Part shown: piece by piece, positions 59,710 to 64,000 of the stretch
Layout of the letters: every line of letters starts with the position of its first letter
Numbering within the stretch: position 1 is the first letter of the stretch
Source of the DNA: Nitrospira lenta
GTDB lineage: Bacteria > Nitrospirota > Nitrospiria > Nitrospirales > Nitrospiraceae
Length of the DNA stretch: 64,000 nt
NCBI GenBank assembly: GCA_945865525.1
Contig: CAMBDY010000005.1
Span: 1 to 64,000 of the forward strand
Direction of reading: 5' to 3'
Program-made: the position numbers and the translations under genes
Notes under the pieces: generated by a model
Told to the model about the DNA's origin: nothing
Databases searched by the model: none
Seen by the model: the letters and a program-made list of their open reading frames with translations, nothing else

Positions 59710-60963
59710 CTACCAGAGTTTCACGCGACGAATTTTGTTTTCGGCACGCTCGCAGATATAGAGATAGCCCTGAGAATCCAACGAGAGCCCGACGGGCGAG
59801 TTCACGACAGCCTCGATACCGAGCAGTCCGTCGCCATGCTTCAGAGTTCCGGACGATTCCTTCGCCACGAACCGCGCCGCGCCGCACCCCCCCATATTCT
59901 TGTCTTCGTACCCGCTGTCCCCGTTGCCCGCGACCGTCGTGATCACACCGGTGGCGGCGTCCACTTTGCGCACGCGATGGTTCATCGTGTCGGAGATGTA
60001 GAGATTGTCCTGCTGATCAATCACCACGGCTTCTGGCGCATGGAGCATGGCCCTGATCGCCGGCTTGTCGTCACCATCATATCCATACCGGCAAACGCCT
60101 GCCACAGTCGAAATGATACCGGTCGTATGGTCGATGCTGCGAACACGGTTGCTCCCCTTGTCGACGAAAATAATATCACCCTTCCCGTTGACTGTGAGCC
60201 CGACGACATCGTAGATACGAGCCTCCAACGCGGGTTTGCCATCGTCAAGGTACATGGACATATCCAAGCCATCCGAACAGACCGGCATAAGCCAGCCATG
60301 GTCGTCGCTGAAGTCGATACCGATGGCGTCACCCGAGAGCACAACCAGATTCCGCGCTACGAGGGGCTGCTCACGGGCTTCATCTTCGGCGCTCCAGGCC
60401 CCGGCCACCGTCGTAACCATGCCGGTCGTGGGATCATAGCGGCGAATCCGGTGCGCCTGAGTATCGGCAATGTACATGACGTCGTTGGGATCAAAGGCAA
60501 TGGCGGCCGGCCAGGTAAGATTGGTCTCCAACGCCAGACCATCGCCATTGAAGCCATGCTGGCCGGTGCCGATGACCGTGGTGATGATGCCGGTCTCATG
60601 ATCGACTTTCCGGATACGATTACTACCGGAATCGCAGATATAGAGGTCGTTGTGGGAATCAAACGCCACATCAAGCGGCAAATAGAGTCCCGCCTCCCCG
60701 CAGAGGCCTTCGTCCCCGCTGTAGCAGGTTTCACCGATACCGGAAAAATTATGGAGAGTGGCCTCCTTGAGGCTCACCCGTCTGATGCGATCGGACCCGG
60801 ATTCGGCAAAGTAGAACCAAGTCTCGTCCTTATCCAACGCGGCGTGATGGGGCAAGGGAGTCCCAGCCTTGACCGCCCGTTTTCCATCGCCGGTGCTCCG
60901 AGCCTTGCCATTGCCTGCGAAGGTTTCAATATAGCCGACTGCAAGCTGGAGTTCGGTTTCCAT
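59710..60963 (-). CDS. NHL-repeat beta-propeller protein
   Basis: Multiple repeats: DVAFDSHNDLYICDSGSNRIRKVDHETGIITTVIGTGQHGFNGDG. Confidence 0.92.
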   Translation of the reverse strand: METELQLAVGYIETFAGNGKARSTGDGKRAVKAGTPLPHHAALDKDETWFYFAESGSDRIRRVSLKEATLHNFSGIGETCYSGDEGLCGEAGLYLPLDVAFDSHNDLYICDSGSNRIRKVDHETGIITTVIGTGQHGFNGDGLALETNLTWPAAIAFDPNDVMYIADTQAHRIRRYDPTTGMVTTVAGAWSAEDEAREQPLVARNLVVLSGDAIGIDFSDDHGWLMPVCSDGLDMSMYLDDGKPALEARIYDVVGLTVNGKGDIIFVDKGSNRVRSIDHTTGIISTVAGVCRYGYDGDDKPAIRAMLHAPEAVVIDQQDNLYISDTMNHRVRKVDAATGVITTVAGNGDSGYEDKNMGGCGAARFVAKESSGTLKHGDGLLGIEAVVNSPVGLSLDSQGYLYICERAENKIRRVKLW

Positions 60964-60989
60964 AGATCTATCGCCTTAATCCCGGCTGA

Positions 60990-61280
60990 TTAGCCGCGTA
61001 AAACTGATTGAACGGTCTCGACTGGCTGCGCCACTGTCGCGGTAGCGTGCATGGTCGATTCGGCAATCGCTGGTTGCGGCGCCGTGGCGGTCTGCTGCTG
61101 AGACGCTTGAGCGGCCTGGGCTTCCGCTTCAATCAGATCCGCCTCATGGACGGACTTCTTGAAGCCCTTGATCGCCTTGCCAATCCCCTCGCCCAACTGC
61201 GGCAACTTGCCCGCACCGAAAATGATCAGGACAATGAAAAGGATCAGGATCAACTCCATAAAACCAAAACTCCCAAACAT
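60990..61280 (-). CDS. tatA: Sec-independent translocase subunit TatA
   Basis: [36 protein letters not shown]. Confidence 0.95.
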   Translation of the reverse strand: MFGSFGFMELILILFIVLIIFGAGKLPQLGEGIGKAIKGFKKSVHEADLIEAEAQAAQASQQQTATAPQPAIAESTMHATATVAQPVETVQSVLRG

Positions 61281-61308
61281 AGTGTGTTCCTCCGCCTAAA
61301 TGGGTAAC

Positions 61309-62115
61309 TTAGGATGTGGTCTCTTTGGTCCGCTTGGAAAACCGTTCCTTCAACCGCTTCCTAGCCTGTTCAGCCTGTTCGAACATCTTGGCCTTGTCGT
61401 ATACGTTGATCAAATTGTAGTAGGCCAGTGGCTCCTCGGGATTCTGCTCGACGGCATCTTCCATAACCTTGATGGCGAGGTCCATCTTCTTGTGATTCAT
61501 CGCCAGCTCCATCAGCTTGAAACTACCCTCCAGATGCTTCGGGTCCAATTCGAGCGTGCGAACGTAGCACTGGAAGGCCATGTCCATAGTGTTGTAGTCC
61601 GAGACCTCGGGATTGTCGAGCTCCACATAGACACCAGCCAAATTATACCAAGCTATGGGATCCTCGGGTGTGATCTCCACAAGGCGCTCGTAATAATTCT
61701 TGGCTTCCATGAACCTCTTTTTTTCGGCATAGACCCGCCCGAGATTGAACAGCGCCAGAACATCGTGTGGGAAGACCTCGAGCGCATGCTTAAACTCGGT
61801 TTCCGCTTCGTCCGCCATAGCCTTCGTCGCGTAGATCGTACCCAGATTCGAATAGTACATCGCCAGCGATCGATTCATTTCTACGCGGAGGCCCTCCGCC
61901 ATCTCAATCGACTTCTTGACCTCGACAAGCGCATCGTCCATCCGGCCCTTGCTGAAATACAACTCGCCCAACCGGCAGCGGGCCTGAAAGTCGTCGGGCT
62001 CAACCGCCAAGAGTTTTTCGATCTCGGCAATTTCCTCCTCCGGATTCAACGGTTGATCGTCAGGATCGACGATGGCCTGGCTTTGTTCGGAAACAGAAGA
62101 CGTTGGTTCATTCAT
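61309..62115 (-). CDS. TPR-repeat protein
   Basis: Several TPRs: DDALVEVKKSIEMAEGL..., AETEFKHALEVFPHDVLALFNLGRVYAEKKRFMEAKNYYERLVEI. Confidence 0.9.
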   Translation of the reverse strand: MNEPTSSVSEQSQAIVDPDDQPLNPEEEIAEIEKLLAVEPDDFQARCRLGELYFSKGRMDDALVEVKKSIEMAEGLRVEMNRSLAMYYSNLGTIYATKAMADEAETEFKHALEVFPHDVLALFNLGRVYAEKKRFMEAKNYYERLVEITPEDPIAWYNLAGVYVELDNPEVSDYNTMDMAFQCYVRTLELDPKHLEGSFKLMELAMNHKKMDLAIKVMEDAVEQNPEEPLAYYNLINVYDKAKMFEQAEQARKRLKERFSKRTKETTS

Positions 62116-62141
62116 ACAATTCCCTGTAGTGAAAAGGTTCG

Positions 62142-63257
62142 TTAGGCATGTCCGCTCGCCAATGAATCCGGCACGCCGATCGCCGGTACCGAATCAGCCG
62201 CGTCACGCCGATGCCGGTCCATGGTTAAGAGCATGAGGCCAAATACCACCATAAGTGTCAAATTCGAGACGATCAGCGTATAGCCCGCAATAAACATCAG
62301 TCCGATTCCATAGCCGGCCAGCCGCCCCATCGTTAGCAGCTTAATCACCGTATAGGCCCAGCACAACAAACCCGTCATGTAGAACGCAAAGGGAAGGAAG
62401 AACGTGTAGCCCATGCCGAACTGAAAGATCCATCCGATGCCGGCTGCCGCACTACGAATGTTGTTGGCCATCCCCGGGTCATACTGCTTGAGTAGGTAAT
62501 CCAGAAACAACATCATCGTAAAAATGGACCCGGCAGTCATCCAAAACCAGATGGCGCGACGGCGCTGCCGCTGATTGCGGGTCCGAAAGGAGACGCCACG
62601 CCCATACGCCCAAAACACCAGAATACTGGACAAGACCATCAAGGCTTCGCCCACGCGAATAGCCTCGTAGACCAACGGCGGCGCCATCACGGTCCCGGTG
62701 AAGCTATAGATCGTGGACACGATCTGGTAATAGAACCAGCCCCCGATTCCTAGGAGATAGGTGAGCCCCATCGCCCGATGCGACCATGCGGGATGGGTCG
62801 AAAGATACTCCGTCATCAGACAGGCTATCGCGATTAGAGCGACGAAGTTATAAATGGCTGCCCCCAACGTGGGCATGACAGTGGGAGGAATCAATAAAAA
62901 TCCCCCCGTGAGAAGCAGTAGAAGCGCCACGGAGGGAACAATAATCCGGTTCGAGCCCACGAGCCCGCGCTCGGTCATTCGATTGACGGCGGCCACGGCT
63001 AACGCGAGGAACAACAGAATCGCCACGGTATTGAGCGCCCACTGTCCAATCCCTGTCAGGGCCGTGAAGGTGGGAATAATCCACTCATGCTCCTGTGCCA
63101 GTTTGCTCAGATGCATGCCCAATCGCGACACGAGCCGATAGATGACCAACTCCAAAAAGGAGACGAGCAGAACAAGCTTGATTGTGTACTGGAACAACAA
63201 CGATTGGTCGTTGATCCGTCCCGTCATCCGGTCAATCATGGAATGCGCGGCACTCAT
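62142..63257 (-). CDS. Polytopic membrane protein of unknown function
   Basis: About 9 hydrophobic segments, 371 aa, no recognised family. Confidence 0.8.
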   Translation of the reverse strand: MSAAHSMIDRMTGRINDQSLLFQYTIKLVLLVSFLELVIYRLVSRLGMHLSKLAQEHEWIIPTFTALTGIGQWALNTVAILLFLALAVAAVNRMTERGLVGSNRIIVPSVALLLLLTGGFLLIPPTVMPTLGAAIYNFVALIAIACLMTEYLSTHPAWSHRAMGLTYLLGIGGWFYYQIVSTIYSFTGTVMAPPLVYEAIRVGEALMVLSSILVFWAYGRGVSFRTRNQRQRRRAIWFWMTAGSIFTMMLFLDYLLKQYDPGMANNIRSAAAGIGWIFQFGMGYTFFLPFAFYMTGLLCWAYTVIKLLTMGRLAGYGIGLMFIAGYTLIVSNLTLMVVFGLMLLTMDRHRRDAADSVPAIGVPDSLASGHA

Positions 63258-63329
63258 ACTATCGATCCTTATGGGAGGTGCGAACTATGCTGTACCAAAA
63301 CAGGGCCACCGTCGTGCAACGTCGGCGTA

Positions 63330-64000
63330 TCACGATCGCACCGGCTGCGGCACGTCTACTTCTTGAGCCTTGGCCCTCGCGATGTACAGCAACCCATCCG
63401 CCATGGAATAGTTGAACGGCAGCTCGCACACAACCTCACTGACTTTTTCGTAGACATGCTGATAGAGGGCTTCTGATTCATTGGGCGTCATGCCTTCTGA
63501 CACTTCATAGAAAAAGCCCAGACTCAAGTCCTCCGCCGACGGACGCATAATGCGCCGGATGCCGTAGCTACCGGGGTCACTCATGATCGGCGCTTCTTTT
63601 TCCAAATCGAAAAGGCAGGGCTGACAGGAGAAGCCATAGGAGTTATGCAGCGACTCGTTCTCGACGATAAAATTCATCGTTTCACGTGCTTCTTCTTCCT
63701 TCTCAGTTGGGAACCCCACGATGATGTAACAGTGGACGGCGATCCCCAGATCAACGCAGTCGGCGGCGATACGCCGCACCCACTCCTGCTTGATCCCCTT
63801 CTTCATGAAATCCATCACCCGCTGGTTGAAGGACTCTAAGCCAAAGACAATCTTGAGACAGCCAGCATCCCGCATCGAGGCTAGGAGTTCCCGCGTCAGG
63901 TGCTTCTCGAAGCGCATCTCGCAAGTCCACTGGATGTCCAGCTTCTTGTCGATGATCTGCTGGCACAACCGCTTGGTCGGCGAAAGGGCAAAACATTCGT
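63330..64000 (-). CDS. Radical SAM protein, C-terminal part (continues beyond window end)
   Basis: CFALSPTKRLCQQIIDKKLDIQWTCEMRFEKHLTRELLASMRDAGCLKIVFGLES...YIIVGFPTEKEEEARET; frame stays open to 64000. Confidence 0.85.
   Translation of the reverse strand, partial: ECFALSPTKRLCQQIIDKKLDIQWTCEMRFEKHLTRELLASMRDAGCLKIVFGLESFNQRVMDFMKKGIKQEWVRRIAADCVDLGIAVHCYIIVGFPTEKEEEARETMNFIVENESLHNSYGFSCQPCLFDLEKEAPIMSDPGSYGIRRIMRPSAEDLSLGFFYEVSEGMTPNESEALYQHVYEKVSEVVCELPFNYSMADGLLYIARAKAQEVDVPQPVRS

Noticed and set aside
59500-60993. 497-aa plus-strand ORF opposite the NHL-repeat gene
   Set aside because: Antisense open frame created by high-GC codon bias; the minus strand encodes clear NHL repeats and the plus-strand product has no recognisable domain.
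61300-62145. 281-aa plus-strand ORF opposite the TPR gene
   Set aside because: The minus strand has clear TPR repeats and a same-strand gene context; the plus-strand ORF is a mirror open frame.
1-64000. CRISPR arrays, rRNA, tRNA, prophage or transposase genes
   Set aside because: Looked for regular repeats, tRNA-like cloverleaves and mobile-element proteins; none recognised by eye, though a tRNAscan/cmsearch run would be more sensitive.

Overview
This 64 kb window is high-GC, gene-dense bacterial chromosome. Its content (bacterial proteasome/Pup pathway, an SmbP-like His-rich protein, pentaheme cytochromes c, an NxrC-like heme-domain protein) suggests a Nitrospira-like nitrifier; that taxonomic call is an inference. 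Most of the window is housekeeping: lon, thiL, thiE/thiS/thiG, ftsE/ftsX/envC-like/ctpA, rnhB-rplS-trmD-rimM-rpsP-ffh, uvrB, a uvrA-like gene, rel, recJ, hppA and tatA. The most interesting content is a complete Pup-proteasome pathway. ARC/Mpa-dop-prcB-prcA-pafA-M23 peptidase form a minus-strand cluster at 5.9-13.4 kb. The gene for the modifier itself (Pup/UBact-like, 65 aa, ending VQKGGE) lies about 37 kb away, between hppA and recJ. Its last four codons (GGG GGG GAG TAG = Gly-Gly-Glu-stop) are exactly the 5' arm of an intrinsic-terminator hairpin. Other observations include a decayed yraN remnant between rnhB and ftsE, a lipoprotein gene in an AT-rich island broken by one base in an A6 run, three pentaheme cytochromes of one architecture, a divergent UvrA, a basic tail on Lon, a standalone PolX-type HhH protein, and degenerate intergenic repeats with palindromic cores. 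No rRNA, tRNA, CRISPR array or transposase was recognised.
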